Shown: positions 12,948-27,887 of the stretch, one piece after another
Layout: every line of letters begins with the position of its first letter
Numbering within the stretch: position 1 is the stretch's first letter
NCBI GenBank assembly: GCA_012295275.1
Contig: CM022677.1
Span: 17,695,906 to 17,758,439 of the forward strand
DNA from: Chrysomallon squamiferum
Taxonomy: Eukaryota; Mollusca; Gastropoda; Neomphalida; Peltospiridae
DNA: 62,534 nt
Reading direction: 5' to 3'
Made by a program: the position numbers and the translations under genes
Notes under the pieces: generated by a model
Databases searched by the model: none
What the model was told of the DNA's origin: nothing
The model's input: the letters and a program-made list of their open reading frames with translations, nothing else

Positions 12948-13880
12948 GATTTATTTTCTATTTTATTTTTAAAAATAAAATCTTTATAAACACCTTCACC
13001 CCTTAGAAATGACAGTGCAGCAATAACTGGATGCTTTTTATGCTGCAGTTGCCAAGAGCTAAATTGTCTTTCCTTTGAACTTTTTTTTTCCAAACCAACA
13101 CTTCTGTAATGTCCTGCTACAAAGTATCTTGTATATTATAGACAATAAAATGTGATACTGTACAGCAATAGGTGAATAAACTTACTTTGATCACTGTCAG
13201 TAAAAACTTACATTGTATCGATTAGTAATACAAAAATCAAATGAACTGGTGTCTAGGTTCTTTTTTTTTTTTTTTTTAAATGGTAATGTTTCTGCTGATA
13301 TGTAAATAATAGTAGACATTTGGGCAGTGGTGATGTTGATGTCCTTTTTGATGGTGATAATGATGATGATGATGGTAACTGGACATGTTGATTATGTTGA
13401 TATGTCTGTTTTGCAGTTGGTAATGACCTGATACAGAATTGACAATGTTTAATGGTGACAGTATTGATGTTAACGATGTTGATGTTAAACGATAATGGCA
13501 GTTGCTGATGGTAACATGATGACGTGCATGCAGATGATGAATTGATGTTGACCTTATTGATGTTTAATATGCTTTTGGATTGTAATGATATCCAGTGTTA
13601 GTTAGTTAGTAAGAATTTAAATTCTTTCTCTATGAGCTAGTACATTTAGAAATACAAAAAGTATATAACTTTTACATATATATATTTATATATATATATA
13701 TATAGGCTATAGTTGAGGTGATTAGCATTGTCCACTTCTTGGGTGGGTTTATCTGTTATTTCCCTTTCAAACCAGTTCCATTCAAATTGGTTTATTAAAA
13801 GCTGTGATGTTGAAGATTTATTTTCTATTTTAATTTTTAAAAATAAAATCATTATAAACACCTTTGACCCTCCCCACTTA
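12948..13880. repeat. Pair of ~75-bp direct repeats
   Basis: The sequence agatttattttctatttta, atttttaaaaataaaatc and ttataaacacctt...ccacttagaaatgac occurs at 12948-13012 and again at 13816-13888. It is not adjacent, and the intervening 800 bp is unrelated GAT/TGA-rich sequence. Confidence 0.85.
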
Positions 13881-14197
13881 GAAATGACACCTCCTAACTG
13901 TAACCATTTTCACAATTTTCCTTATTAAAAAATTTAATTAAATTTTAACATAAATAAGAAGATTATGCGACCAAGCCATTGAAACATGTTAACCATTCCA
14001 TGCTATGATACTTGATAGTTTACAATCTTGTTTTCTGCCAATTTCCTCTCCTTTGTATGGGACAGTTTAATAGCTAATCACAGCTACCACACACACACAC
14101 ACTGCATTCAGATGTTTATCTTTTCTGTATTTCACAGCTTAATGGAAATGCACTTAGATAACTGAATTACTGCTTTGTAGCATCAAAAATAACTGAC

Positions 14198-14199
<2 letters not shown>

Positions 14200-14241
<42 letters not shown>

Positions 14242-14854
14242 CTGTGTATTCATCTCTCTGTTCATCTTTCTCTCTCTTTCTGTGTGTTCATCTCTCTCTC
14301 TGTACGTTTCTGTGTGTTTGTCACTCTCTCTCTATCTCTCTCTCTCTGTCAAAAATGATATTTCTCTTTTAAATGAAATAATTGAAAACAATTGACAAAT
14401 CCCTCTCTCTGAAATGAAAATGAAATCAAAAGCAAAATAAGCATGAGAAAATTTAAGGAAAGAAAGAAAAAAATTAAGTAAGAAAGATAAATGCAAAATT
14501 TTTTTTTTTTTTTTTTTTTTTTAAAAGAGAAGAAATTACAAAGTAACAAAAATACACCACTCCTGATCTTTACATAACCAGCAATTTAATGTCAGTGTAC
14601 TTAGATAATTATTTAATTTTACACTAGTGAAGAATCAGTGAGGCATGAACAACAAGAAAATCACCAACTGTAGCAAATTTGAGGGCACGAGACTTGTTAC
14701 TTTTTGACCCTGTTTGATCTTCCTGTTCACATAAAAGATTTCCAGTCACGTCTGAGTCTTTGCCCTTGATCACACCTTTTCTGCTTTGTTTAGATCAGAG
14801 ATGCATGTTATAATGTATAATAACAGATTATGATTACAACTGCATATCTTACAA

Positions 14855-14907
<53 letters not shown>

Positions 14908-14920
14908 TATCTGTCTCTCT
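14200..14920. repeat. (CT)n microsatellites
   Basis: There are CT runs at about 14203-14237 (continuing into imperfect CT/TG text to 14350) and 14850-14904. Confidence 0.9.
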
Positions 14921-15749
14921 CATATACACTCTCTCACATACACATTCTTGTTATAAACATCAGACATTCCATTTCCTAGTTATCAATCAGTGCATCCATC
15001 AATCCATCCATCCATCAATCTGTTCATCCATTTTTCACAGGTCTGTCAATCGACACAACCATCCATTTTTCTGTGTTCTTTAATGCCATACCTATTCTTT
15101 ATTTATCAGTTGTCCCTTAACCAGTTCTTCTTTTAACAGTTGTAATACAGTTTATGTTTCTATCCATTTATTCATACATTCCACCAAATAACAGCACCCA
15201 TTACTAAATCATTATTAAATTTTTTAATGTTGATTTGGTTTACACCTCCATAAATGTCTGTCTCGTCATTCATCTTTCATTCATTCTTTTATTTCTCCTT
15301 CTTACATGCACAGTCTGAAAATAGCTTGTGCAAGAAGTGAACATCTGAAACAGACTTCTAATTTGTTCGTTGTTTTCAGAGTGAGAGAAATGAAAACACA
15401 ACAGAGAGATAACACAGTCTGCATGATAAATTTGTGTATTTAGTGGATAACGGTGAAAATAATGGCTAGAGAGTTATTATTACAGATAATACACATCGTG
15501 TAGGTTATAGTTCATGCAACATTTCCACTGACACAGTTGCAAGAGAGGAATCTGCAAACAGTCTGTGTGCAGGAGGAAACAGAGACAGAAACTGCAGTAA
15601 AACAAGACTGGGGGAAAAGACAAGAATTCTTTTTAATTGTTAGATATTTCTCTTGGGCTGTGGTGAAATATTTAAAAAGTGACGTTTGTGTATGTGGAGG
15701 AGTGTCTTACAGAGTGAGTGTGGATGTGTTTGTGTTTGTGTTTGTGTGT

Positions 15750-15804
15750 GTGTGTCTTTTTAGATGGGTGTATATTTTATGTAGGCCTTTGTGTGTTTGG
15801 GAAA

Positions 15805-15852
<48 letters not shown>

Positions 15853-16142
15853 GTCTTTTTAGATGGGTATATATTGTATGTAGGCCTTTGTGTGTTTGGG
15901 AAAGTGTGTGTGTGTGCGAGTGTGTGCCATAATTGTTTTGTGTTGTTTACATGTGTGTTTATGAAGGTATTTGGATGTATATGCTGTGTGAGTTTGTCTG
16001 TGTTGATGTGTGTGTGTGTGTGTGTATGTGAATGTACATAATAGACACAGGCAATGAAAAAAAGAGATGAAAGACAGCAGAAATGTTTTGAATACTGGAT
16101 GTGTTTGTGCTTGTTTGTGTGTGTGTGTGTGTGTGTGTGTGA
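15750..16142. repeat. GT-rich repeat with ~98-bp duplicated unit
   Basis: The unit tctttttagatgggt(g/a)tata followed by tgtaggcctttgtgtgtttg and ggaaagtgtgtg occurs twice (from about 15756 and 15854) within (GT)n runs. A third GT run ends at 16141. Confidence 0.9.
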
Positions 16143-18479
16143 CAGAACGTTTCTGTCTGTTAGTATGTATAATAGAATCAAGATTATTAAAAAAAAATAA
16201 TACAACATTTTTAAAACAGTAGAATTCATTAGAATACTGGCATAACTCATTTACTAGAAAGTTAATGGAAATATTTCTGTTTTTTTTTTTTATTTTTATG
16301 AATTCATGAATGTCAGTAAGTAAACAGATGTTAGATATCCTATTCAGGTATTTTATTATTATTAAAAACTCTATTAATTCTAAAAAAAAAAAAAAGCTAA
16401 ATTTTAGAAAACCCTCTTGTCGTTTCAGAGATATCTAAATATAGATAAATCTGTGCTGCTCACAATAAATATTGGAAGTCGCTGATAAACAGACAGGGAA
16501 CACAAGTGGAGAGTGAGATAAGGGGAGATAATAGTTTTTTTATTTATGATGTTTGTATCGGGTGAGATGCTGTTTATCTCATGTTGGTCATGTTGTTAGG
16601 TGTAAGAACCTGTCTGGTTCAGATTGTTTCGCTAAGTGGTTTCTGGTTGGGAAAACATAGCGTAAATGTGTCAGTGAATATTTCTAACCTTGGTCTTACT
16701 TCAGCCATTTTTAGTAAACGAATAGATAAATGTATTTAAATGTTTTTATTATATCAGCTGTTTCTTGAGAATTTCAAAAACAAACAAGTAATATTATAGT
16801 CACAAATAAGTTTGAAAAAAAAAAAAAAATTTTTGGTGATTTCTTGTGGATGCTGTTTTTGATCAGCAGAAAGGGAGTTCTGTGAATGCCAACCCATAGA
16901 CAGAATGTCTTTTGATAAATTAGAAAACCTGTTGCCATTCTTTCAGAAGCCAGAAATGAATCTTTTATTATTTGCCTTATTATAATCAGGATATCATTTG
17001 ATTATAAGTTCTGGCTAGAATGGTTTTAAAAATTAATATTTTCAGTAATTGTAATGATTAGGAGGATGGATCCAAGGAGATCAGAATATTTTACGACATT
17101 AAAATTATTATAATCTTGATACAGCTGATGAATTAAAATGGATGGATGGATGAATGGATAAAATGACTGAAGAACTGGGAAGTTTGTATGTGTGTGTGTG
17201 TTTGTGAATGCATGAGAGAGAGAGAGGGGGCTAAGCAATATTCATTCTGCAAATTTTCACCAGATGATCTTACTTCTTTTCTTGTGATGGTGAACCTGCA
17301 AACAAATATGATGTCGTCATTTCAGAGAATCTGGACAGGTAATCAAGCTTAATAATCTTAAACAGGTTGTTTAGCAAGTGAGGAAATTCACATGACTCCT
17401 CTTCCCTTGGGAAAAGTCTCCTTGCAAATACTTTGGTCTTGGAGTTAAGGTAATTGCATAAGAAAGTTGGTTAGTGCTGGAACGTTTAGGAATGTGTGGA
17501 ATTGTACGACTGACAGATTATTATGTGAAAACAACATTTCTACACTAAACATTGTTTTCAAAATAGAAATCATTTCCACTCAAGTAAATTAACATATTTT
17601 AGATTAAGAGCAGATAATGAATAACAAATGTTGTTCTGTTAACAAATGCTACGGTACATTTTGTTATTTTTGAAGAGAATAATGACGACTAACCTTTACT
17701 AATAATTAATGATGCCGCGATGATAAGCCTTTGCAGAAGCATTGTAATTGATTGCCATGTTTCCAGCCTGTTTCTGTTCTTCTAAGTGATTCAATTTGTT
17801 ATCAATAATGCAATAAGGATTAATAAAACTTTGTATTAGAAAGATTAATGAATTTTTTTTAAAACAGATAACACAAACAACTTAGCTAAACATTTTTGAG
17901 GAAGAATGATGAAACTATTTTTTTTAATTATTATTATGTTGATTATTTAATTACTAATTGATAATTTATAGATAAACATCTATCTATATATCTATCTATC
18001 TAGCTGTCTGTCTGTCTTTCTGTCTCTTGTCTTAGAATCAGCTTTCTAAACCTGATCCAATAATCTATAATCTAATGAAAACAACAACTATAACAGCAAT
18101 AACAATAATTATAATAAACATTGTAAACAGAAAACAAATTTAATGAAGGATAAAACAATATTTAAAAAATAATTCATACTTAATAAACTTGTTTTCCAGA
18201 CTTGTTTTTCAGACGTTATTTTCTCCCTGTTTTCTTAAAGGGCGAATAAAATTGATATGCGAGGCCATTCATCATTTTAATTGAGTTGTTTCCCTTTCAT
18301 TGGACTCTTTTCTTTTCTTTTTTTTTTTTTTTTCTTTTGCTAGGGACTGCTGGACTAAGCAACCTAAGATTAGCAGCAGACACTTTGAGTCATCCACAGA
18401 AGTAGTATCAGTAAATTACCAAATCTGTTCCATTCCTCTATTTCCTGTTATGATCTCACACATCAATTTTATTTTAACT

Positions 18480-19200
18480 TGCTTCTCAGTGATTTTTATC
18501 TCTTGCTGAAAATTAGTGGTGGAATTTCTGAGAGTTGTGAAGTGTATAATTGTTATTTCTTTCAGAAGAATGTGTTAATATTTTTTTCTATCTGCAGGAT
18601 AGAAGTGGAATTGTCTATTTGTTTTATAAACTGTACATTTTTTTGGGAACAATTTGATGAATATTTTTTTCTCTCTCTCAGCCAATATTAACGGAATTAT
18701 GGGGAAGTTTGTTATAAATTATAATTGTTTCTGAGCATTGTGTGAATTATTGTCTATTTCTGCCAAATAATAATGGAATTGTACAATAACGCTGTATTAT
18801 AAATAATAATTTTTCTGAATCTTTTCTCTCTTTCTCTCTGTGGGCCAAATTATAATGAAATTGTTCTAATGTGTTATGAAAATGTAAGTTTTTCTAAAGA
18901 ATTTGATGTACACCTTCCTTCAGTAATGGATTATTGGAAATTATTAATTGAAGGAATATAATCATAGTTTTCTTTTGGAAAATCATGGAATTATGGAATT
19001 GTAATTTCTGAAGATTAAGTGTAAAGACATTTTCCTGTGCTAAATGATAATGGATATGTGTAATTTAGCTGAAAGAATATATTTTCCTTATGGAAAGAGA
19101 GAAACATATTTATAAACATCCAGCAATTGTTTCCTTCTTTCTGTCAAAATAAGAAAGGATATGAAATTTTCTCATGAAGAAAAAAGTATTCCTTTGAAAT
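18480..19200. repeat. Strongly decayed tandem array (~115 bp)
   Basis: Diverged versions of ccaaataataatggaattgt followed by tataaataataatttttctg recur at about 18610, 18682, 18757, 18845 and 18925. Similarity is only moderate, so this is a tentative call. Confidence 0.5.
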
Positions 19201-20300
19201 TGTTCAATATTTTTATTATCATTCTACACAAAAAAAATAATGTTTGTTATGAATGATGAATGAATGAGTGAAATGTTTTTAATGTTTTATTTGGACAAAC
19301 AGGTAAATATTTTTCTCTTTGCCAAACTGTTAAACATAATTTGATGTTGAAAAAAAGAAAAAGGTTTTTTTTTTTTTTTTTTTTTCCATGTGTTAAGTGT
19401 TTTCCATTACTGCTAAATACCAGTGTTTTGAGAATATTATTTACAGTTCGCAAGCTGTTAGCACCTCATCTGGATTGAATTATAAACCGAGTTAATTACT
19501 TTATGTAATTGGTAATTTTTGGGTGCTTTGATATAATTTGTTGTGTCTGGCCTAGATTTACTTACACCTGCAAGTTATTGTTAATAGTTGTGGTTTTTCA
19601 GAAATTAATAACTGTTAAGTATTTGTTAAGTACTACTTAGAAATAGTCTTTATGGAGAAGTAAAATAAGTTATTTATGTAACTAAACCATTTTATCAAGA
19701 GGGGATAGATTATAAGCAGTTATCTTCATGATATGCACACATACAAATGCAGGCACACACATGCACACACACACACATACACTATATATATAATCACATG
19801 TACATACATATACTCATATAAAAACACATATATACACACACTGGAGATCTATTTATGAAATAAGCAGTTAAATATTTACAATTCAGATTGAATATCAATA
19901 TATTACTAAAATATTATGTAAATACTTTCAACTTAGTATTTTGATAATCATCTTTTTTGTAATTAACAGTATTCCTGATACCAGGAATGTAGACTCAACA
20001 CTATTGAGCAACTAAGTAACGCAGTTAGTTATTTACTAAACTAGCATGCTAACCGAAATTAGTCAATGAGGCATTCAGCAAATTGTGTGAGTCAGAGTTA
20101 TTTTTAGAACGTGTGTCACTTTAAGAGAGTGACAGATCACACACAGCATCAGTGATTTCATCAAGTAATTGTCTCTTTTCACAGTGATTTCATCAAGTAA
20201 TTGTCATTACAACTTTGATATGATAGAATATTTACATCCTGGCTATTTGCCCATACAGCCTCTTTGTGGTACCTTACTCCAGTCTATATACTGTAATATA

Positions 20301-20340
20301 TATTGGATTGGACAAAAGTTTGTAACTTTTTTTCTGTAGG
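20301..20340 (+). mobile_element. Possible lone mariner-type terminal repeat
   Basis: TA followed by ttggattggacaaaagtttg and taactttttttctgtagg resembles the general form of mariner inverted terminal repeats (TTGG-TTG-AAAGTT). No matching inverted end and no transposase frame are visible nearby, so this may be a remnant or a chance match. Confidence 0.3.
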
Positions 20341-21339
20341 TTGTGGTTGAGTCAATGATTATGTTTCAAATATGATTAAATATGTAATGCACACATGCAT
20401 AATACATACATATATACATATATACATATATTTTTTGTAACTGGTTATTATTTTTTTAATATATTTTTTTTTAATAAACATTTTTCATTTGTTTACATAA
20501 ATAATTATTTTATGTATTTATCTGTTTTTATTATTTTATTTTTTTATTATTATTATTATTATCATTATTATTATTATTATTAAACCAAATCTGCTCTATA
20601 ATTAAAAACTGGTGTTTATATGTGAGATATTGATTGTTTTTAATTAGTACACCATTAAAAATACAGTTTAGTTAAAAACTATCTAAATATTTCATAACAG
20701 CTAAAATAAAATCAAGGAAGTACTTAAGAAAAATAATTTCTGGGAAAGTGCCATAAACAAAATGTACATCATTAGGCCTATAGAATATTGCTGGAAGTAA
20801 ATGTTGCTTTAAGAATTCAAAATTTTTGCAGTTCTGTAATAAAATCTGTTAAATTATTTATGGTAAAAAAATAAAAAAATAAATAAAAATAATAATTTAT
20901 TTGCTTTTTTGACAAGTTTAAATTTCTTTCTTGTAAATTTAAGAACATTTTAAATACAGTTATAAAATGGGGAAAATAAAATAAATGGTAATAAATTTAA
21001 TGAATAAGTAAGGAATTAAATTTGTTATTAAATTTTACTTGTTTCCCATTATTAGCTATACATATTATTTTTTTATTACACTATATAAGACAGGGATGCA
21101 CATACCACATACTTTAGTAGAGCTGGACATGGAACACAGGAGTAACTGCTAGATTTTTCAGTTCTGAGTTATCTTATCAACCTTGCAGTAAACTTCATTG
21201 GAATCCTGACAAAGACATTCTTCTGTCACTGTTTGGTATATATCATTTAGAGCTAATAGTGTAGCAAGATTGCATCTGTAATCACTGACATAGGGAACTA
21301 GTCTGGAGTCTTACTGATTCTAGTGATGGTAGAACTAAA

Positions 21340-22025
21340 GTTCCAGTTTACCTTCTTTAGTGTGTTTGTAGTCTCATTGCTTCTGGTAGTAAAATTGTAA
21401 ACTGGAGCTTTAATTGAAGATAGTAAGATCAGCACCAAGTAGGGAAGTAATACCTCCTACTGCCTCTAGTAGTGATAGTAGTAAAATTGTAAACTGGAGC
21501 TATAACTGAAGACAGTAAGATCAGCACCAAGTAGGGAAGTAATACCTCCTACTGCCTCTAGTAGTGATAGTAGTAAAATTGTAAACTGGAGCTATAACTG
21601 AAGACAGTAAGATCAGCACCAAGTAGGGAAGTAATACCTCCTACTGCCTCTAGTAGTGATAGTAGTAAAATTGTAAACTGGAGCTATAACTGAAGACAGT
21701 AAGATCAGCACCAAGTAGGGAAGTAATACCTCCTACTACCTCTAGTAGTGATAGTAGTAAAATTGTAAACTGGAGCTATAACTGAAGACAGTAAGATCTG
21801 CATCAAGTAGGGAAGTAATACCTCCTACTGCCTCTAGTAGTGATAGTAGTAAAATTGTAAACTGGAGCTAAAACTGAAGACAGTAAGATCTGCTTCAAGT
21901 AGGGAAGTAATACCTCCTACTGCCTTTAGTAGTGATAGTAGTAAAATTGTAAACTGGAGCTAAAACTGAAGACAGTAAGATCAGCATCAAGTAGGGAAGT
22001 AATACCTCCTACTGCCTCTAGTAGT
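21340..22025. repeat. 92-bp tandem array, ~7 copies
   Basis: The copies are near-identical. The unit carries aagtagggaagtaatacctc, ctactgcctctagtagtgat and aaattgtaaactggagctat. The phrase aagtaggg occurs at 21437, 21529, 21621, 21713, 21805, 21897 and 21989, so the unit is exactly 92 bp. The right edge fades into diverged sequence by 22200. Confidence 0.97.
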
Positions 22026-23239
22026 CTTGAATTACTCTTTTTAGTTGTGGTAGACTTACTTTACTGCCTCTTGTGATGGTATTACTTCTTCAGTTGTCTT
22101 GAATTAAAGCTTCAGTTTGCACTTTAGCTGTCTTTAGTGATTGCTTTACTGCTCAGAATTACTGCTGTAATCTTCAGTGTTAGTTTATTACTCTGTCTCT
22201 AGTGATAGTTTTAATCTGGGACATACCTGAACCAGTCATAGGCTGTTATTATTATTATTGTGAACAGAAAATAAAATGGTTTAAGGTTAGAAATTAGCAT
22301 AATATTTGACATATATTTCAGTAAGAATAACAAACCTTGTTTGCATACAAACAACAGTAAAATGAGTAAATATAAGTTAAAAATATCAGATACAACGAAA
22401 CCAATAACTTTTCAAACCTGTAAGAAGAACAAACTTAGTTTACATGCAGTCAGTAGCAAAGTCCAATCACATGATATGAACTGATCATGTTTTCACATTC
22501 ATCGTTACTTGTGAAAAGAAAATTTCTTGAAAATTGCTAGATTTTTGTAATAAACCACTAAACAAATCCTAAATGTAAATTTATAGCATTTATATTTGCT
22601 GCAACAAAATTAACAGTGAATATAAACCTGGTTGCCAAGGCATGGGTCAGAATTGCCTAATTAGTACAACTTGTTTCTGTGCCAGAAGTAAGAACTGAAT
22701 CACCGTGTTGAGATATTGAAATATTTCCAAATTCCCACTGACTTGTTAAAGTCTCAGCACACGTCACAGATCAGAGTTGATTGGGGCTGACAGGAAAGCA
22801 TTGGAAAACTGCACCAGTTGCCAGAAGTAGTTTCTGTCTGTCTGTTCAGGAATGTTTGTTTTGTTGTCTGAAACGGATTTACGGCTTGTTCTGACTTGTC
22901 ACTGATGTTGTGTGTTTTTTTGGGGTTGTTTTTTTTCGATGCCATTTCAATCTGAGAATTTGTTTTTTTTATTATGAGCAGAAGTTAGGTTTTTTTTTGT
23001 TGTCTATTTGTGTTTGTTTGTGTGTTTGTGTGTGTGAGTTTCCATGTGAGTTTTTTCTATATGTGTTTTTTTGTGTATGTGTGTGTTTGTGTGTGTGTGT
23101 GAGTGTGTCAGAGTTTGCATGTGAGTGTGAGAGTGTGTGTGGGTTGCAAGTGGGGGCGTGTGTGTGTGTATATATAGGAATGTACATGAGTTTATGTGAG
23201 AGAAAGATCGTGTGAGTGTGTTATGTCATTGGCATAGGT

Positions 23240-23308
23240 ATGTGTGTGTGTGTGTGTGTGTGTGTTTTAGATTTGTGTTTATGGCTGGAATGTGAATATG
23301 AAAATGAG

Positions 23309-23362
<54 letters not shown>

Positions 23363-24101
23363 GTGTATTGCAAGCTTTCCAAATATCCTTTATTATGCCC
23401 TGGGAATATTATTATTATTATTATTTACTTATTATTATTTATTATTATTGTTGTTGTTATTATTACTTTATTTTATATATATATATTGTTCTAAAAATAA
23501 CTCTGACCCAGACCCACACACATACACTCAACATGTGTGTCTGTGTGTCATAACCATATAACTGTTTTGATTATACAGCTGAAATGAAAAAGAAAATGAA
23601 AGAAAGAATTTTCTTTCTTCTTTGCTTTTGTTAAAAAAACCTGATAAGTATAAGGAGTAAAAAAAGAAAAAGAAAAAGAGTGAAAAATATTACTTTCTCT
23701 TCTTTCAAAGAATGCTTTACATCAACAATACTCTCATATTCTGGTATTTTTGTTATTACTGCTCTCACTTCTTATATACAGTCATACATCCTTTAGAGTG
23801 CTATGAGCTAAACCTCTTCACATGTTAGAGGCATATTACACAGGCACATCACAGAACACTCTTTTCAAACATGCAGTATATATTGTATTACATAGGCATT
23901 TCAAAGTAATAGGTACTTTCTAGGTTTCACTGACATTTTTCAAATAATATAGATTCTTTTCATGTGTCGTTTATAGATTACAGTTTCAGCTTCTTTTAAA
24001 CAGATCATCTAAAATATCAAAGCTGCATGTAAATCATTGCAAGCTTTCCAAATATCCTTTATTATACTCTATGAATTAATAGCTTTTAGATTGACAGAGT
24101 G

Positions 24102-24134
<33 letters not shown>

Positions 24135-24456
24135 GTTATTGTTACTGTTATTATTATTATTATTATTATTTACTTATTATTTATTATTTGTTGTTATTAT
24201 TATTATTTTATATTTTTATTATAATTTATTTTTATTTATTTAAAATATAATTATTTATTATTTTTTACTATAATTTATTTTTAGTTATTATAATTATTAT
24301 TATAATTATTATTTTTTATTATAATTTATTTTTAGTTATAATTATTATTATAATTATTTATTATTTATTATTATTGTAATATTATTTATTAATTATTTAT
24401 TGTTATTATTATTTATAGTTTTTATTATAATTATTTATTATTTATTAATGTTATTA

Positions 24457-24491
<35 letters not shown>

Positions 24492-24510
24492 AGTATTATA
24501 TACAGTTTCT
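23240..24510. repeat. GT, CA and ATT microsatellite cluster
   Basis: There is (GT)n at 23240-23262, (CA)n at 23313-23360, ATT-rich runs at 23406-23480 and a long imperfect ATT/TTTA tract at 24101-24492. The phrase attgcaagctttccaaatat is duplicated at 23367 and 24037, on the edges of two of these tracts. Confidence 0.9.
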
Positions 24511-25189
24511 TCACAGAGAGTACTCATTTCCTTATGGCTTCACACACACACACACACACACTTATGTATACAAGTTTCAGGTGTTGGCAGTTCTTTGGTA
24601 TACACCCTCCAGCAACTCAATTAACTTTTATGACCAGATAAAAGGAAAGAAGAATATCAGATTTCAAACAAAAAATATGAGATACTTAGAATTATAATCT
24701 CACAGATGAAATATTAACATATTTCTTAAAGCCTGGTTAGAAATCTCATGTCATTAATTGGTCTGAAGTATCCAGTCAACACATTCCAGAAATTATCAAT
24801 GATTATTTTGCTGTTAGTGTTATTACTGTTGTTGTTTGATGTCATTGATGTTGATGTTACTATTTTTCTAATTCTTCCTCTTCAATAATTTGATTTCTTC
24901 ATTTAAAAATTAATATTTCAGTTTAGGTTAAAAAATTATAATAAAAGAAAGGAAAGTAGTATATATTACAGCTCTTGTTTCTCAGTTACAAAAAACATCG
25001 TCTAATAAAGAAGAAAACAAATATTGTTTTTTTGATAATCATTTTAGACAACATCAGCCATAAATAATTCAGCTGCAACATGAAGGAAATAACTTCTTTT
25101 AAATCTCTTTTTATATTAATTTTCAGTTAACATTGATATATAAGTTTTTATTATTTTTATTATAAATATCATTGTTTTGTTGTTGTTAT

Positions 25190-25478
25190 TACAAATTATT
25201 ATTATTATTATTAATATTACTGTTATTGTTATTGTTATTGTTATTGTTACTGTTATTGTTATTATTATTACATTAATATTAATATTATTAATAATATTAA
25301 TATTTATTATTATTATTGTTATTGTCATAATTATTATTATTAATATTATTATTATTACTACTACCACTAATAATAATAACATAAATAATGACAACAGCAT
25401 AAACAACAACAGTTATAATGATAGTTAATAATAATAAAATAGCTGAAATAAAAGCTGTAATAAATAATAACAACAACA

Positions 25479-25509
<31 letters not shown>

Positions 25510-25545
25510 CAACACCAACACTAACAACAACAACAACAACAAATA
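25190..25545. repeat. ATT/AAT/AAC/CAG triplet tract
   Basis: An imperfect ATT tract switches at about 25365 to AAT/AAC triplets, with an (AGC)n core at about 25477-25502 followed by CAA repeats. Open frames here are triplet artefacts. Confidence 0.93.
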
Positions 25546-26137
25546 ATACTGGTATTGATGCTGCTAATACTGACAGACACTGTACTGCACAGTGTGTGTT
25601 TCCTTGTAACTGGTCAAAGTGACCTTTCTTGTAAACACAAAAAAGATCAATTCAGTCATGTTAGTACAGAAACCTGAGAACTGTGTTTTTTTAAAAACTC
25701 ATTTAGTCTTAGACACTTCAACAAATAGACCAACTTCTTGTTCACTTTCTGCTTTGAAAAATCAATTACGTCTATGATACATTAGCTGTAGAAAGAGCAG
25801 ACATTTTCTAGTCTAATCCAGCCTTATATTTTATTCACCAAAATGTGTGTTATTTAGTTATTTGTCATTATTTTATTTATTATTAGTATTTAGGATTAGA
25901 TTTATTATTTGCAATCTGTTATACACACATATCTGTGATCAGTAAGGTAAATTTCTTGACAATCTTTTATTTTATTTTAAAGCATGTTAGTAAGCAATGA
26001 GTAAGTAATTTATCATATATGACTGTTGTTTTTGTAGTAGTGTTAGTATGTTGCTGCAGCATCAACAACAATAATGGTATATTTTAGTTTTGCTGAAGAA
26101 TATTAACAACAGTAATAATAAAATCAGAATGAAACAG

Positions 26138-26183
<46 letters not shown>

Positions 26184-26589
26184 TAGTTTTTCTGGATAGT
26201 ATATTGTTTAAGAAATAAATATATTTTTGGATATTACAATAATCAATACACAGCTTATAAGTTTTACAGATTATGAAATAATTTATTAATACAGCTATAA
26301 CATAAAAGTAGTTACAAAAAACAATTTCCCTATTGTAACATTTGTTCAGAAACAACATTTATTTATTCTGTATTGTTTTATATTCCTTTTGTTTTAATGT
26401 TATTAAAAATTAACTGATGTCGTTAGGGAAATTTTATATAGTGTGCATTTAATGAGATGCTGATAAATAAATAAATTTATAAACGACCAAAGGAGTGTGG
26501 ATTGGAAAATGTAGAATTTTTGAATCAATATATTAAACAGAACACACAAACACACACAAATGAGAATTTCAAAATCACGTTTTTAACAT

Positions 26590-26702
26590 TACTATTACTA
26601 CTGCTACTGCTACTACTACTACTACTACTACTACTACTGCTGCTGCTGCTACTGCTGCTACTACTGCTGCTACTACTGCTACTACTACTACTACTACTAC
26701 AG
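26590..26702. repeat. (CTA/CTG)n triplet tract
   Basis: Interleaved ACT, GCT and CTG triplets run without interruption. Both strands lack stops in one frame, giving a spurious poly-Leu reading. Confidence 0.95.
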
Positions 26703-27165
26703 CTGTTGCTAACATTAATATTTTGATGTTTTGGTACATTGATTTAAAAGTTTTTTTGGAATTATTCTTTATTGCAAGTGGCTATTAATGCTAATTCTTA
26801 ATATTTTCAGAGCACAATTACCTAATGTGATTTTTCTGTGAAATATTATACCATTCACATTTTATCCTGATGAAAAAAGCATGGTTTAATGATATAGGAA
26901 AGTGACTTTTTTAGAGATAATTTGATAAGACAAGATATTCATCTAATAAGTTAAGTTGGTTATGTCCACATTGAAATATGATAACTTGTTAAACTGATTG
27001 CTTCTTCTTGGGATTTGTTTTTCTTTTCATCTTTTTTCCTTTTTTTTGTTTGAATTTTATCTTATTGGTTTTCAGACTTTTTTCATCCATAATAAGCTGC
27101 AATCTTGGAAACCATTGATCGGTTCTGGATATTATTGTTATTGTTGCTATTTTATATTTTTTGGC

Positions 27166-27887
<722 letters not shown>

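Noticed and set aside
15537-16250. Open frames on both strands with a mixed-composition start
   Set aside because: Most of their length is (GT)n and a duplicated GT-flanked unit. I found no family resemblance in the non-repetitive 60 codons at the start.
18340-18509. Segment after a long T tract and ag (tttgctag|ggactgctgg), considered as an extra exon
   Set aside because: The downstream frame has no homology and no convincing donor. T tracts of this kind are common throughout the intron.
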